64,000 nucleotides of DNA, from positions 28,654 to 92,653 of the forward strand of contig DASYAG010000022.1 in the NCBI GenBank assembly GCA_036501485.1. Direction: 5' to 3'. The translations under genes and the position numbers were made by a program. The notes below the pieces were generated by a model that saw only the letters and a list, made by a program, of their open reading frames with translations, had not been told where the DNA came from and made no database searches. Positions 9,196 through 18,004 of this stretch are shown in pieces. Numbering within the stretch: the first letter of the stretch is position 1; every line of letters starts with the position of its first letter. This DNA is from PALSA-607 sp036501485. Lineage in GTDB: Bacteria > Actinomycetota > Actinomycetes > Acidothermales > Acidothermaceae.

Positions 9196-9717
9196 CTAGA
9201 GGGCGTCGCGCTGTTCGTCGGCGTCGGCTCTTCGCTCGTCGAGGTCTTCGAGCATCCGCTGCAGTTCGCCGCGGATGAAGTCGCGGGTGGCCACGTCACC
9301 GAGCGCGATCCGCAGTGACGCGACCTCTCGGGCGAGGTACTCGGTGTCGGCGATGTTGCGCTCGTTGCGCGAGCGATCGTCCTCTGACTGAATCCTGTCG
9401 CGGTCGGCTTGCCGATTTTGCGCCAGCAGGATCAGCGGCGCGGCATACGAGGCCTGTAGCGACAGCAGCAAGGTGAGCAGGGTGTAGTTCAGGCTGTGCG
9501 GGTCGAATCGGTCCGGCTTGGGCCCCCACGTGTTCCAGACCAACCAGATGATGATGAAGACAGACATCCCGATGATGAATTTCGCGGTGCCCATGTAGCG
9601 CGCGAACCGCTCAGACAACTTGCCGAACGCCTCGGGGTCGTACTCGGGACGAAGCGTTACCCGGCGGTCGGACTTCGGCTGGTCGAGACCGCCGCGGCGG
9701 GGCTCACGGCGTGCCAT
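9196..9717 (-). CDS. DUF1003 family membrane protein
   Basis: This 173-residue protein has a basic N-terminal tail, two hydrophobic helices (about residues 45-63, FIIGMSVFIIIWLVW, and 80-100, LLTLLLSLQASYAAPLILLA) and a charged coiled-coil tail with NRQADRDR, the hallmark of DUF1003. The family is small and membrane-bound and often sits beside MgtE-like genes; its role is unknown. ATG 9717 has GGAGG at good spacing, better than GTG 9726. The start lies inside the 3' end of the upstream MgtE-like gene (14-base overlap), so the two are probably translationally coupled. Confidence 0.88.
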   Translation of the reverse strand: MARREPRRGGLDQPKSDRRVTLRPEYDPEAFGKLSERFARYMGTAKFIIGMSVFIIIWLVWNTWGPKPDRFDPHSLNYTLLTLLLSLQASYAAPLILLAQNRQADRDRIQSEDDRSRNERNIADTEYLAREVASLRIALGDVATRDFIRGELQRMLEDLDERRADADEQRDAL

Positions 9718-11005
9718 TGGTGGCACCTCCGGGTGAGGTCTCGTGGGACGCGCCGTTGGCGACCTCGCTTGGGTCGGTGTCGCGCCAGCCGTCGGGCAGC
9801 AGGTGGTCGAGAACGTCGTCGACGGTGACCGCGCCCAGAAGTCGGTCCTCGTCGTCGACGACCGGTGCGGCGACCAGGTTGTATGTCGCCAGATGACTCG
9901 TGATGGCCGGCAATGAGACGTCCGGTCGCAGCGGCGCGATGTCGGTGTCGATGATCGAGCTCACCAGCGTCGCGGGCGGTTCGCGCAGCAGCCGTTGCAA
10001 ATGCGCGGTACCCAGGTAGCGACCGGTCGGAGTGTCGGTTGGCGGCCGGACGACGTAGACCTGACTCGCGGTGGCGGGTGACAGGTCGGGGTTGCGCACG
10101 TGGGCGAGCGCTTCGGCCACCGTCGCTGTCGGGTCGAGGATCACCGGCTCGGTCGTCATAAGACCGCCGGCAGTGTTCCACGAGTAGTCAAGCAGCCGAC
10201 GGATCGGATTCGCCTCCTCGGGCAACATGAGTCCGAGCAGTCGCTCCTTTTCCGCCTCGGGCAACTCGGCCAGCAGGTCGGCCGCGTCGTCGGGGCCCAT
10301 CGCCTCGAGAACGTCGGCCGCGCGCTCACCCTCGAGGGTGGCCAGGATCTCGACCTGCTCCTCTTCGGACAGTTCTTCCAAGACGTCGGCTAGCCGCTCG
10401 TCGTCCAAAGCCGCGGCGACCTCAGCCCTGCGCTTCTCCGATAGGTCGTGCATCACGCCCGCCAGGTCGGCAGGACGTAGTTGATCGAAGGCTGCGAGCA
10501 GGTTCGCGGCGCCCTGGGCGTGCTCCTGAAGCGACAAGCCGGACACGGCATCCCAGTCGACGACCCGGATCGCGCCGCGCCTGCGGACCCGCCTGACATC
10601 GCTGCGAACGGCGACCTTGGTCAGCAGCCAGTCGCGGGCGCGGCTGCGCTCCATCGCGACGTCCGTGACAGTGACGGTCTCATCGGTCTCACTCAGGGTG
10701 ACCTTCCGGTCGAGCAGGTCGCCCAGCACCAGGGTCTCGGAATCGCGCTTGGCGAATCGGCGCAAGCTGACGGTTCCGGTCGTCATGACCGCACCGGCCT
10801 CGATGCCGGTGACCCGGGTGATCGGCAGGAAGATCGCCCGGCGCGGGGGGACCTCGACCACGAGGCCAAGGACACGGGGCTGGCCGGTACCAGGTCGCAG
10901 CAGCACGATGACGTCGCGGACCCGGCCGACCTGGTCGCCATTGGGATCGAAGACGACTACGCCGGCGAGGCGCGCGACAAACACCCGCGACATCGGCCCG
11001 CTCAT
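9704..11005 (-). CDS. MgtE-N/CBS domain protein with PRC-barrel, no channel domain
   Basis: The 433-residue protein has a PRC-barrel-like N-terminal half (FVARLAGVVVFDPNGDQVGR, then a second RRRGAIRVVDW barrel), an MgtE N-terminal superhelix rich in acidic repeats (LEELSEEEQVEILATLEGE, about 200-270) and a CBS pair (about 285-405, GGLMTTEPVILDP). The MgtE transmembrane pore domain is absent: no run of hydrophobic helices follows the CBS pair. It resembles Rv1232c. It probably senses Mg2+ or an adenine nucleotide and may regulate a partner such as the overlapping DUF1003 membrane protein; that link is inference. Confidence 0.88.
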   Translation of the reverse strand: MSGPMSRVFVARLAGVVVFDPNGDQVGRVRDVIVLLRPGTGQPRVLGLVVEVPPRRAIFLPITRVTGIEAGAVMTTGTVSLRRFAKRDSETLVLGDLLDRKVTLSETDETVTVTDVAMERSRARDWLLTKVAVRSDVRRVRRRGAIRVVDWDAVSGLSLQEHAQGAANLLAAFDQLRPADLAGVMHDLSEKRRAEVAAALDDERLADVLEELSEEEQVEILATLEGERAADVLEAMGPDDAADLLAELPEAEKERLLGLMLPEEANPIRRLLDYSWNTAGGLMTTEPVILDPTATVAEALAHVRNPDLSPATASQVYVVRPPTDTPTGRYLGTAHLQRLLREPPATLVSSIIDTDIAPLRPDVSLPAITSHLATYNLVAAPVVDDEDRLLGAVTVDDVLDHLLPDGWRDTDPSEVANGASHETSPGGATNGTP

Positions 11006-11174
11006 GTGCGGAGGCTACCGCCGCGCGGCCCGCGCGTCCCCACGCTTACGTGCTGACGCGCTGAGCGGGTGCCGCGCACGGGCCCTTGGAGCCCGTTCTG
11101 ATTGAAAGCGGGCAGTCAGGGGCACAACTCCAAAAGATCCGCACGACACGACATAGCGCTGGGGAGGACAACGG

Positions 11175-11654
11175 ATGCGAGGGTGGCCAGGACACCATCG
11201 GGTGGAAGCGGCAGTGCGCAGCGAGACGAAGCGCGTGCATGACGCTCACGCCGGCGATTACGAGGGCGCGATGGGGGTCGTCCGGCAATCGCTCGCCGAG
11301 CTCGATGCCGCTCGAGCGCACCGCGGCGAGATCGTCGTACCCGGCGTGGTGCGGGCAGCTCACGAGCGCATTGACAACGGATTAGCCCGAGCAGCTGCGG
11401 CGGCGACGGCTGTCTACAAAGCCCTCTTCGAGGCGGCCGGAGGCACCTACCACGCCGAGTCAGACCCCGACGTCGCGCTGTGGAAGCGGCACATGAACAC
11501 CGCGCTCACGCTGCGCTCGCAGCACCAGTTGTCGCAGCTCGACGACGAAGTCGGCCTCCAGGCGGGCGCCCACCCACGCACTCGCGCGGCGTTCGGTCCG
11601 CATCAAGCCGGGGTCGACTACGACGTTGATCTCGACGCATCCACGTCTGCCTGA
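11175..11654 (+). CDS. Hypothetical helical protein
   Basis: I do not recognise this 159-residue protein. It reads as mostly alpha-helical and alanine-rich (HERIDNGLARAAAAATAVYK), with a conserved-looking DVALWKRHMNTALTLRSQHQ stretch and an acidic tail. No signal peptide, membrane segment or cysteine motif is visible. Support for coding is high third-position GC and GGGGAGG eight bases before ATG 11175. It is divergent from the MgtE-like gene and upstream of the histidine kinase. It could be a small regulator or structural protein; function unknown. Confidence 0.6.
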   Translation: MRGWPGHHRVEAAVRSETKRVHDAHAGDYEGAMGVVRQSLAELDAARAHRGEIVVPGVVRAAHERIDNGLARAAAAATAVYKALFEAAGGTYHAESDPDVALWKRHMNTALTLRSQHQLSQLDDEVGLQAGAHPRTRAAFGPHQAGVDYDVDLDASTSA

Positions 11655-11800
11655 CCCGACCCACGCAGCCCCCTGAATCGGACAGCTTGTCAGTTGACGA
11701 GTTTTCCGGGCCATAAGACGATTTCAGTGCGAGTATGTCGTCGAGTGCCCGTAACCGCTAGCAAATGCCAGATAAGCGCCATTCAGCCCCGGGAGGTGTC

Positions 11801-13513
11801 GTGACTGCGGGCACGCATCAAGACACCCAGCATCTACCCATCCGGCGGCCGGCCAGCGAAGTCGCTCTGCTGCACGACCCCTTCGGTGATTCGCGGCTCG
11901 CGCCCTTGCTGAATGCGATCGCGGCCGTCGTCGCGGAGACCGACACCGGCACTCTGCTGCGCATGGTCGTCAGCGCCGGCGCCACCCTCGTCGACGCCGA
12001 CTACGGAGCGTTCGCGATTCTCGGTGCTCAGGGTGACGTGGTCGACCTCGTTTCCCACGGTGAGGGCTTCGATGAAGACCAGAAGCTGGGGTTGCTGCCC
12101 GAACGCTCGGGACTGCTTGCCAGACTGATCAGCGCGAACGGTGTCACACGTCTTGACGACGTCACCTTGCATGCAGGAGCCGTCGACTTCTCCCCGCGAC
12201 ACCCGCGGATGGGTGCGTTGCTCGGTATGCCGATCACGACGCGCGGCACCGCGATCGGCGTCCTGTATGTGACTCGCGCGGCCGGCCGGCCCGCGTTCAC
12301 TGGGGCAGACGAAGCACAGCTGCACGCTCTCGGCGTCCAGGCTGGGATCGCTTTGGCCAATGCGAGCGCCTTCGAGGTTGGTCGCCGTCGCGAAGACTGG
12401 CTGGAGACGCTGACCGCCGTCGCAACCGGGCTGTCGGCGGGCCGGGACCTGTCCGACGTCCTGCCGAGGGTCATCGGGCAGGCCCGCGCGATTGTTGATG
12501 CCGACTTCGCGGCTCTCGCGTTGCCGAGCGACGACCCAGCCGTTCTCACGGTCCAGTACGGCGACGGGATCGACGCGGCGCACTTGATGGGCTCCCGATT
12601 GCCGGTCGAGACGTCGCTGACGGGCCGGGTGCTGAAGAGCGGGAAGATGATCGAGGTCGTCGATCTGCGCAGCGATTCGCACGTTGCCGCGAGTCATGAA
12701 GGCAGGTACCTGTTCGGCCCCGCGCTCTTCATCCCGGTCGGCCCGCCGTCCGCTGTCCGCGGTGTCTTGGTGGCATTCAACCGCTCAGGCCGCTCGGCGT
12801 TTGATCGGCAATCGGTCATGATGCTGAATGCGTTCGCCGCCCAGGTAGCGGTGTCCCTCGAGCTCGCCGAGCACCGTCGCGATGACACCCGATTGGCGTT
12901 GGCCGAGGATCGCGAACGCATCGCGCGCGACTTGCACGACGTCGTGATCCAACGGCTGTTTGCGATCGGGCTCACGCTCGAAGGTGCCAGCCGTTCGATC
13001 GTTGAACCGGACGCCGGACAGCAGGTCGTTCGTGCGGTCGACGAACTCGATCAGACCATCAAGGAGATCCGCACCACCATCTTTGGGTTGCAGGCATCAG
13101 CGGGCGCCGACGACCCCAGCCTGCGCGCGCGCATCGTCGCAGTGGTCGAACAATCGCTGCACGCATTGGGTTTTGTGCCCTCGTTGCGCTTCGACGGGCT
13201 CATCGACACCACGGTGCCCGACCGCATTTCGGACCAAGTAGTCGCGGTGCTGCGCGAAGCGTTGTCGAATGCCGCGCGACACGCGCATGCGACCCATGTC
13301 GAGGTGGTTCTCGCGGTGAATCGCGACCAGGTCACGCTCATCGTGGACGACGACGGGGTAGGCATTACCGATACCGGACGTCGCAGCGGGTTGCGCAACA
13401 TGGACGTGCGCGCGAAGGCCAGCGGCGGCAGCTTGCAGCTGACAAACCGCGAGCCTTCAGGCACCCACATTGAATGGCGCGTTCCACTGAATCGGCGGGC
13501 CTTCCCCCGCTAA
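11801..13513 (+). CDS. Two-GAF histidine kinase (DevS/NarX-type)
   Basis: A cytoplasmic sensor kinase of about 570 residues. Two GAF domains (roughly residues 40-190 and 205-360) precede a HisKA_3 dimerisation helix with H-box ERIARDLHDVVIQRL and a HATPase domain with N-box REALSNAARHAHATHV and G-boxes DDDGVGI and SGLRNM. This is the DevS/DosT-like arrangement that phosphorylates NarL-type regulators such as the convergent gene next to it. No transmembrane segment is seen, so the signal is internal, for example a gas, redox cue or small ligand bound by GAF. GTG 11801 has GGGAGG just upstream; an in-frame ATG at 11765 is the alternative start. Confidence 0.92.
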   Translation: MTAGTHQDTQHLPIRRPASEVALLHDPFGDSRLAPLLNAIAAVVAETDTGTLLRMVVSAGATLVDADYGAFAILGAQGDVVDLVSHGEGFDEDQKLGLLPERSGLLARLISANGVTRLDDVTLHAGAVDFSPRHPRMGALLGMPITTRGTAIGVLYVTRAAGRPAFTGADEAQLHALGVQAGIALANASAFEVGRRREDWLETLTAVATGLSAGRDLSDVLPRVIGQARAIVDADFAALALPSDDPAVLTVQYGDGIDAAHLMGSRLPVETSLTGRVLKSGKMIEVVDLRSDSHVAASHEGRYLFGPALFIPVGPPSAVRGVLVAFNRSGRSAFDRQSVMMLNAFAAQVAVSLELAEHRRDDTRLALAEDRERIARDLHDVVIQRLFAIGLTLEGASRSIVEPDAGQQVVRAVDELDQTIKEIRTTIFGLQASAGADDPSLRARIVAVVEQSLHALGFVPSLRFDGLIDTTVPDRISDQVVAVLREALSNAARHAHATHVEVVLAVNRDQVTLIVDDDGVGITDTGRRSGLRNMDVRAKASGGSLQLTNREPSGTHIEWRVPLNRRAFPR

Positions 13514-13538
13514 CTGCTGCGTTTTCAGCGGGTCGGCG

Positions 13539-14219
13539 TTAGTGCATGTCCTCGCGCGCGTGAACTCTGCTCACCATGACGGCGGCCTGCGTGCGGCGCT
13601 GCATACCGAGCTTTCCGAGCAAGCTGGACACGTAGTTCTTGACCGTTTTCTCGGCAAGGAACAAGCGCTCGCCGATCTGCCGGTTCGTCAATCCCTCACC
13701 GATGAGGTCGAGGATGCGTCGTTCCTGTTCGGTCAGCGCCGACAGCGGATCCTCGGCCCGGGTGCCGGTGCGCAATCGCTCCATGACTTGGGCGGTCGTG
13801 CCCGCGTCGAGCATCGACTGCCCGCTTGCGACCGTGCGGATGGCATTCACCAAGTCGCCGCCGCGGATTTGCTTCAGGACGTAGCCGGACGCGCCGGCCA
13901 TGATGGCCTCGAACAGCGCCTCGTCATCGGCGAACGAGGTCAGCATCAGGCAGACGAGCTCGGGCATTTGCGATCGCAGTTCACGGCACACTGTCACCCC
14001 GTCACCATCGGGTAGTCGGACGTCGAGCACGGCGACGTCTGGTCGCAGTGACGGAACAGCCGCCAGGGCCTCGGCGGCGGTCGACGCTTCGCCAATCACG
14101 GTGAGGTCGGGTGCGGTCTCGACCATGTCGCGCACGCCGCGGCGCACGACCTCATGGTCGTCGAGCAAGAACACAGTGATCGGTCGGCTCAGTTGCGTGT
14201 CGTCGGCTTGCTGGCTCAT
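13539..14219 (-). CDS. NarL/FixJ-family response regulator
   Basis: The 226-residue regulator has a receiver domain (residues 14-130) with DDHE acidic pocket and phosphoacceptor Asp66 in VLDVRLPDGDG, and a LuxR-type helix-turn-helix (about 155-218) in ERRILDLIGEGLTNRQIGER. It most likely receives phosphate from the convergent GAF kinase at 11801-13513 and acts as a dimeric DNA-binding activator. ATG 14219 has GGGGAAG four bases upstream. Target promoters cannot be deduced from this window. Confidence 0.93.
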   Translation of the reverse strand: MSQQADDTQLSRPITVFLLDDHEVVRRGVRDMVETAPDLTVIGEASTAAEALAAVPSLRPDVAVLDVRLPDGDGVTVCRELRSQMPELVCLMLTSFADDEALFEAIMAGASGYVLKQIRGGDLVNAIRTVASGQSMLDAGTTAQVMERLRTGTRAEDPLSALTEQERRILDLIGEGLTNRQIGERLFLAEKTVKNYVSSLLGKLGMQRRTQAAVMVSRVHAREDMH

Positions 14220-14318
14220 TTGACTTCCCCAAGTCCGGCGCCCCGCTTGCGCCACTAATAGGACACCCTACGAGGTTTGGGTGCTTTGCGAGGTCTGACG
14301 GGCAAATTCGTTCTGGTG

Positions 14319-14759
14319 TCAGATGACCGCCCACTCCCGGAGCGTTCCCAGAAGCCCTGCACTCAACTGACGCTTTGCGATGTCTGCGAGCGGCACCCAT
14401 GCGACGTCCACCGCATCATCACCAGCGACCGCGTCATCACCAGCGACTGCATGGTCGCCATGAACTGCAGTACCCGCGGCTGTCTCAGCGCCAAGGAGGG
14501 TCACCCGAAAATCCTGGATCCGGTACGTCACCCCGTTCGGGCCGGGCCGCAGCACTTCGCCGACCAAATCGCCGACCTCGACGACAAGCCCTGTTTCCTC
14601 GGCCATCTCACGGACGAGGGCCTCGCGCGCGGTTTCACCGGGTTCGACTCGACCGCCCGGCAATGACCAGCGGCCGCGCGAGGGCGCGTGGCCGCGCCGG
14701 ATCAGCAACAGGGCACCGTCGCGAATGGCAATCGCACCGACGGCGGCGATTTCAGGCAC
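14319..14759 (-). CDS. Nudix hydrolase
   Basis: This 146-residue enzyme carries a complete Nudix box, GGRVEPGETAREALVREMAE followed by ETGL, at about residues 35-58, with the catalytic REMAEE glutamates for Mg2+. Family members hydrolyse nucleoside diphosphates linked to another moiety, such as damaged dNTPs or ADP-ribose; the substrate is unknown. Between the Nudix fold and the C-terminal strand lies a short repeat, (A)VAGDD, encoded by an in-frame 18-bp tandem duplication that lengthens a surface loop without breaking the frame. Confidence 0.92.
   Translation of the reverse strand: MPEIAAVGAIAIRDGALLLIRRGHAPSRGRWSLPGGRVEPGETAREALVREMAEETGLVVEVGDLVGEVLRPGPNGVTYRIQDFRVTLLGAETAAGTAVHGDHAVAGDDAVAGDDAVDVAWVPLADIAKRQLSAGLLGTLREWAVI
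14413..14448. repeat. 18-bp in-frame tandem duplication inside Nudix gene
   Basis: Two nearly identical 18-bp units, GCATCATCACCAGCGACC and GCGTCATCACCAGCGACT, lie head to tail, with a weaker third unit after them. They encode an Ala-Val-Ala-Gly-Asp-Asp style repeat in a loop of the Nudix protein. Confidence 0.75.
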
Positions 14760-14869
14760 CGCCGAAGCCTAACGACGGCTCGTGCGGCGTTAGCCCATTT
14801 GGCGCAATTTGTCCTCGATCTACGGCGAATCCCTTGACGACGCATGCGCAGCGGGCCACGGTCGAAGGT

Positions 14870-15550
14870 ATGAAGGACGAGCCGACTTGCCCTCGTTGCG
14901 GCGGCGCGATCCATCCACCAGGGATCTGGACGAGCGACTGGAATTGCGTTGAACACGGCCCAGTACATCCGTTGCAGCCAGCCGCGAAACAACCCGGGCC
15001 TGAGTGCCTCGAGCACGTGCGGGCGCACGCGAAGGTGCCGTTGTGGATGCCGTCTCCACTGCCGATGGGTTGGGTCGTTACCGGCTACACCCACGCCGGA
15101 GACCAGCGCACTGGTGCAGTCGCGACGCTCGTTGGATGTTCGGGCCCGGCACCCCTTGGCGGTGCAGCCGATCTCGTGCTCGTCGCGGAATCGCCCGGCG
15201 TCGGACTCGGCGCGAGGCTGGCTGGCCTTCCAGGTCCGGATCCGGGCGACGGTTTCGACGATGGCCCTGCACACGCGAAGCTCGACGCTGCTGGTCACCC
15301 AACCGCGCTGTGGAACGTCGACGTCGGTCCCGACAGCGCGGTCTACGTCGGAGAAGCCAAGGGCGCGTGGATTTGGGCCATCCTGTGGCCCTCGGCCGCT
15401 GGCGTCCTGCTCCTGGAAAACCTCGGTCTTGAAGACCTGGTCGAACGCACAGAGGTCAGCCCTGGGCACCTCGGTCTCGAGCTTCCGCACGGGGCTTTGA
15501 TGCCTAGGCTCGCCGCGCTTACAGCCGGCGCGGGCGCGCTGCGCCGATAG
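14870..15550 (+). CDS. DUF6758 family protein with N-terminal zinc-ribbon motif
   Basis: The 226-residue protein begins MKDEPTCPRCGGAI, with a CPRC pair and later CVEHG that could complete a zinc site. A long alpha/beta domain follows, with WVVTGYTHAGD, DVGPDSAVYVGEA and LEDLVERTEV stretches found in actinobacterial DUF6758 proteins. These genes commonly lie near PHP and MarC genes, as here. Function is unknown. The start ATG 14870 lies about 110 bases from the divergent Nudix gene. The family assignment is from memory of the conserved stretches, so it is moderately sure. Confidence 0.72.
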   Translation: MKDEPTCPRCGGAIHPPGIWTSDWNCVEHGPVHPLQPAAKQPGPECLEHVRAHAKVPLWMPSPLPMGWVVTGYTHAGDQRTGAVATLVGCSGPAPLGGAADLVLVAESPGVGLGARLAGLPGPDPGDGFDDGPAHAKLDAAGHPTALWNVDVGPDSAVYVGEAKGAWIWAILWPSAAGVLLLENLGLEDLVERTEVSPGHLGLELPHGALMPRLAALTAGAGALRR

Positions 15551-15610
15551 CCTGAAGGCGGCTGGTCGGCTGGCCATCCGACGTCGACGGTGAGGACGGC
15601 GCGAGCCCGC

Positions 15611-16489
15611 ATGCGGATCGACCTCCACGTGCACAGCAACGCCTCTGACGGCACCGACCCGCCCGCGGATCTGGTCCGCAAGGCGTGGGCGCTTGCGCTC
15701 GACGGCGCGCCGCTCGACGGCATCGCGCTCACCGACCACGACACGATCGCCGGTTACCACGATGCGGCGGCGGCATTGGAAGCACTCGTCGGCCCGCCTG
15801 AACGTCCGTTCGTCATCGTCCCAGGGGCCGAGATCTCGTGCATCCTCGGTGACGTCAGTCTGCATCTGCTCGGCTACCTGTTCGACCCCGCAAATTCACC
15901 GCTGATGGCTGAACTGGAGCTGTTGCGCACCGACCGAATCAGGCGCGCAAAGGCAATCGTCGACAAGCTTGTCGAGCTCGGCGCTCCTGTCACGTGGGAG
16001 CAGGTCAGTGCCATTGCGGGTGACGGTGCGGTGGGCCGTCCGCACATCGCGCAGGCACTGGTCGACGAGGGAGTCGTTGCCGACATCCCTGCTGCCTTCG
16101 TGCCCGAATGGATTGCCAATGATGGCCGCGCCTACGTAGAGAAGTATTCGCTCACGCCGGATCGAGCGATCGCCTTGGTGCGGGACGCCGGGGGAGTGAC
16201 GGTATTCGCGCACCCTGCGGCGTCGTCACGTGGTGACGTTGTCGACGACACCGCGATCGAAACATTTGCGGCAGCTGGTCTCGACGGCCTGGAGGTCGAC
16301 CACCCCGATCACGACGAAGCGACCCGAGTGCGGTTGCGAGCCATTGCCTATGACCTCGGGTTGCTCGTTACTGGGAGCAGTGATTACCACGGTTCGGTGA
16401 AAGCGGTTCAGATCGGCGCGAACACGACCGACCCCGAGGTCTTCGCGACGCTCGCGGACCGCGCGCAGGGCAAGGCGTTCAGCCGATGA
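15611..16489 (+). CDS. PHP-domain phosphoesterase
   Basis: The 292-residue protein starts MRIDLHVHSNASDGTDPPAD, the first metal-binding motif (HxH) of the PHP fold. Further motifs are LTDHDTIAGY, GAEISC, FAHPAA and GSDYHG near the C-terminus, all metal-ligand positions of the YciV/TrpH (RNase AM-like) group. Enzymes of this group remove nucleotides from the 5' end of RNA or hydrolyse 3',5'-bisphosphonucleotides with Mn2+; which applies here is not known. Its stop overlaps the start of the MarC gene (ATGA), so they form an operon. Confidence 0.9.
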   Translation: MRIDLHVHSNASDGTDPPADLVRKAWALALDGAPLDGIALTDHDTIAGYHDAAAALEALVGPPERPFVIVPGAEISCILGDVSLHLLGYLFDPANSPLMAELELLRTDRIRRAKAIVDKLVELGAPVTWEQVSAIAGDGAVGRPHIAQALVDEGVVADIPAAFVPEWIANDGRAYVEKYSLTPDRAIALVRDAGGVTVFAHPAASSRGDVVDDTAIETFAAAGLDGLEVDHPDHDEATRVRLRAIAYDLGLLVTGSSDYHGSVKAVQIGANTTDPEVFATLADRAQGKAFSR

Positions 16490-17100
16490 GTGGGTGGTTC
16501 GACGCGCGCTTCTTCGGCGAGGTCTTCGTGACGCTGCTCGTCATCATGGACCCGCCCGGTTCGGTACCGGTGTTCTTGTCGCTGACCGGGTCGTATGCGC
16601 GCAAGGCGCGTAACCGCAGTGCTGACCTGGCCGTGCTCACGGCATTCACCGTCATCGTGGTCTTCGCGCTGTTCGGTCAGCAGGTGCTGCAATACCTGCA
16701 CGTAACGCTCGCTGCGTTGCAAGTCTCCGGCGGGTTACTGCTCCTGCTCGTGGCCCTTGAGCTACTGATGGGCTGGGGGACCGAGCGCTCGCCCAAGGAC
16801 GATGTGAATGTGTCGATGGTCCCGCTCGGCACGCCGTTGTTGGCTGGACCTGGTGCGATAGCTGCGACGATCGTGTTCGCCAAGTCGGTGCATCATGAGC
16901 AACAGGCGCTCGCCCTCGCGGCCGGCATCATCGCGGTCCACATCGTGTTGTGGGTGACGTTGCGGTTCTCGACAGTCATCTTGCGGGTGCTCGGTCGCAG
17001 CGGGGTGACGCTGGTTACCCGGATCGCAGGGCTGTTGCTTTCCGCGATCGCCGTGCAACTCGCCGCCGACGGCATTGCGAAATTCGTTGCGGCGAACTAG
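16486..17100 (+). CDS. MarC-family integral membrane protein
   Basis: This 204-residue protein has six predicted membrane helices and the conserved MarC stretch VTLLVIMDPPGSVPVFLSLT in helix 1, plus PLLAGPGAIAATIV around residue 115. MarC/UPF0056 proteins are inner-membrane proteins of unknown transport function. It overlaps the PHP gene by four bases, and the following methyltransferase-like gene begins inside its 3' end, giving a tight three-gene operon. Confidence 0.9.
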   Translation: MSGWFDARFFGEVFVTLLVIMDPPGSVPVFLSLTGSYARKARNRSADLAVLTAFTVIVVFALFGQQVLQYLHVTLAALQVSGGLLLLLVALELLMGWGTERSPKDDVNVSMVPLGTPLLAGPGAIAATIVFAKSVHHEQQALALAAGIIAVHIVLWVTLRFSTVILRVLGRSGVTLVTRIAGLLLSAIAVQLAADGIAKFVAAN

Positions 17101-17983
17101 ATCGCCGAGCGGGACGCCCAGCAGCGCGGCACCGCCGACCGGCAAGCCGCCAACTGGCGGGCGGCGTGCGATCGACGAAAGTTTCCCGGTCGATACCGCG
17201 ATTGCGACCTTGGTTCGCGACGGTTCGCGACGCAACGCCTGGACGCTGCTTCTCGATGGCGTCGAGAGCTCACACGTTGATCTCGACGACCCGACGGCAC
17301 TGGAGTTCGAGTACGTGCAGTGGTTCGGTGATGTCATTGAGTGTGTGGCGCCGCCGGGGAGTCGCCTCGACACCGTGCATCTCGGCGGTGGTGCTCTCAC
17401 TCTGGCCCGCTACGTCATGGCGACTCGGCCGCAATCGACGCAGATCGTGTTCGAGATCGACGGCGCTCTCGTCGATCTCGTTCGGTTGCGGTTGCCATGG
17501 CATCGCAATCGAAGGCTGCGAGTCAGGGTTGGCGACGCCCGTGCCGGGCTCACCGCGCTCGGCGATGCGTCGTGCGATCTCGTCGTCCGCGATGCGTTTC
17601 GCGACGCTGTGGTGCCGGCGAACTTGCGAACGGTTGAGTGCGCGAACCGGGTGCGGGAATGCCTTCGTCCGGGTGGTGTCTATGTCATGAACGTTGCAGA
17701 TCGCGCGCCGTTTGCGATCACAGGCGTCGAGTTGGCGACGGTGTCAGAAGCCTTCAGCGACGTAGCAGTGATCTCAGAGCCGGGCGTCCTTCGGGGGCGC
17801 CGGCACGGCAACCTCATCATCGTCGCGTCAAACGAGCCGCTGCCGGTCAACGCGATTGCGCGTCGGGTTGCCGATGGCGGCGTACAGGGCAGAGTGCGAG
17901 ATCGCTCTCAGGCGATGGAGATCGCCCGTGGACACCGTCCGCTACATGATGCCGACGTCAGCAGTGCTGACTTCAACACCTAA
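17075..17983 (+). CDS. Spermidine-synthase-like class I methyltransferase
   Basis: A protein of about 300 residues with a Rossmann methyltransferase fold: LDTVHLGGGALTLARYV (motif I, SAM or dcSAM binding), TQIVFEIDGALVDLVR (motif II acidic end) and RVGDARAGLTAL (motif III), then CDLVVRDAF. This matches the spermine/spermidine synthase group without the usual membrane half; in actinobacteria such proteins are of uncertain substrate. Starts are poor: TTG at 17075 or 17087, both inside marC and without a clear ribosome site, so translation is probably coupled. The basic, proline-rich first 35 residues may not be real. Confidence 0.8.
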   Translation: MRNSLRRTRSPSGTPSSAAPPTGKPPTGGRRAIDESFPVDTAIATLVRDGSRRNAWTLLLDGVESSHVDLDDPTALEFEYVQWFGDVIECVAPPGSRLDTVHLGGGALTLARYVMATRPQSTQIVFEIDGALVDLVRLRLPWHRNRRLRVRVGDARAGLTALGDASCDLVVRDAFRDAVVPANLRTVECANRVRECLRPGGVYVMNVADRAPFAITGVELATVSEAFSDVAVISEPGVLRGRRHGNLIIVASNEPLPVNAIARRVADGGVQGRVRDRSQAMEIARGHRPLHDADVSSADFNT

Positions 17984-18004
17984 AGACTCGCGGTACCTAA
18001 ACGG

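Noticed and set aside
14375..15550. A 391-residue plus-strand frame beginning before the DUF6758 start
   Set aside because: Its N-terminal half is an unlikely Arg/Pro-rich shadow of the minus-strand Nudix gene; the real gene starts at ATG 14870 in the same frame.
14702..15865. A 387-residue minus-strand frame
   Set aside because: It is antisense to the DUF6758 and PHP genes, Arg-rich, and has poor codon use with no recognisable domain.
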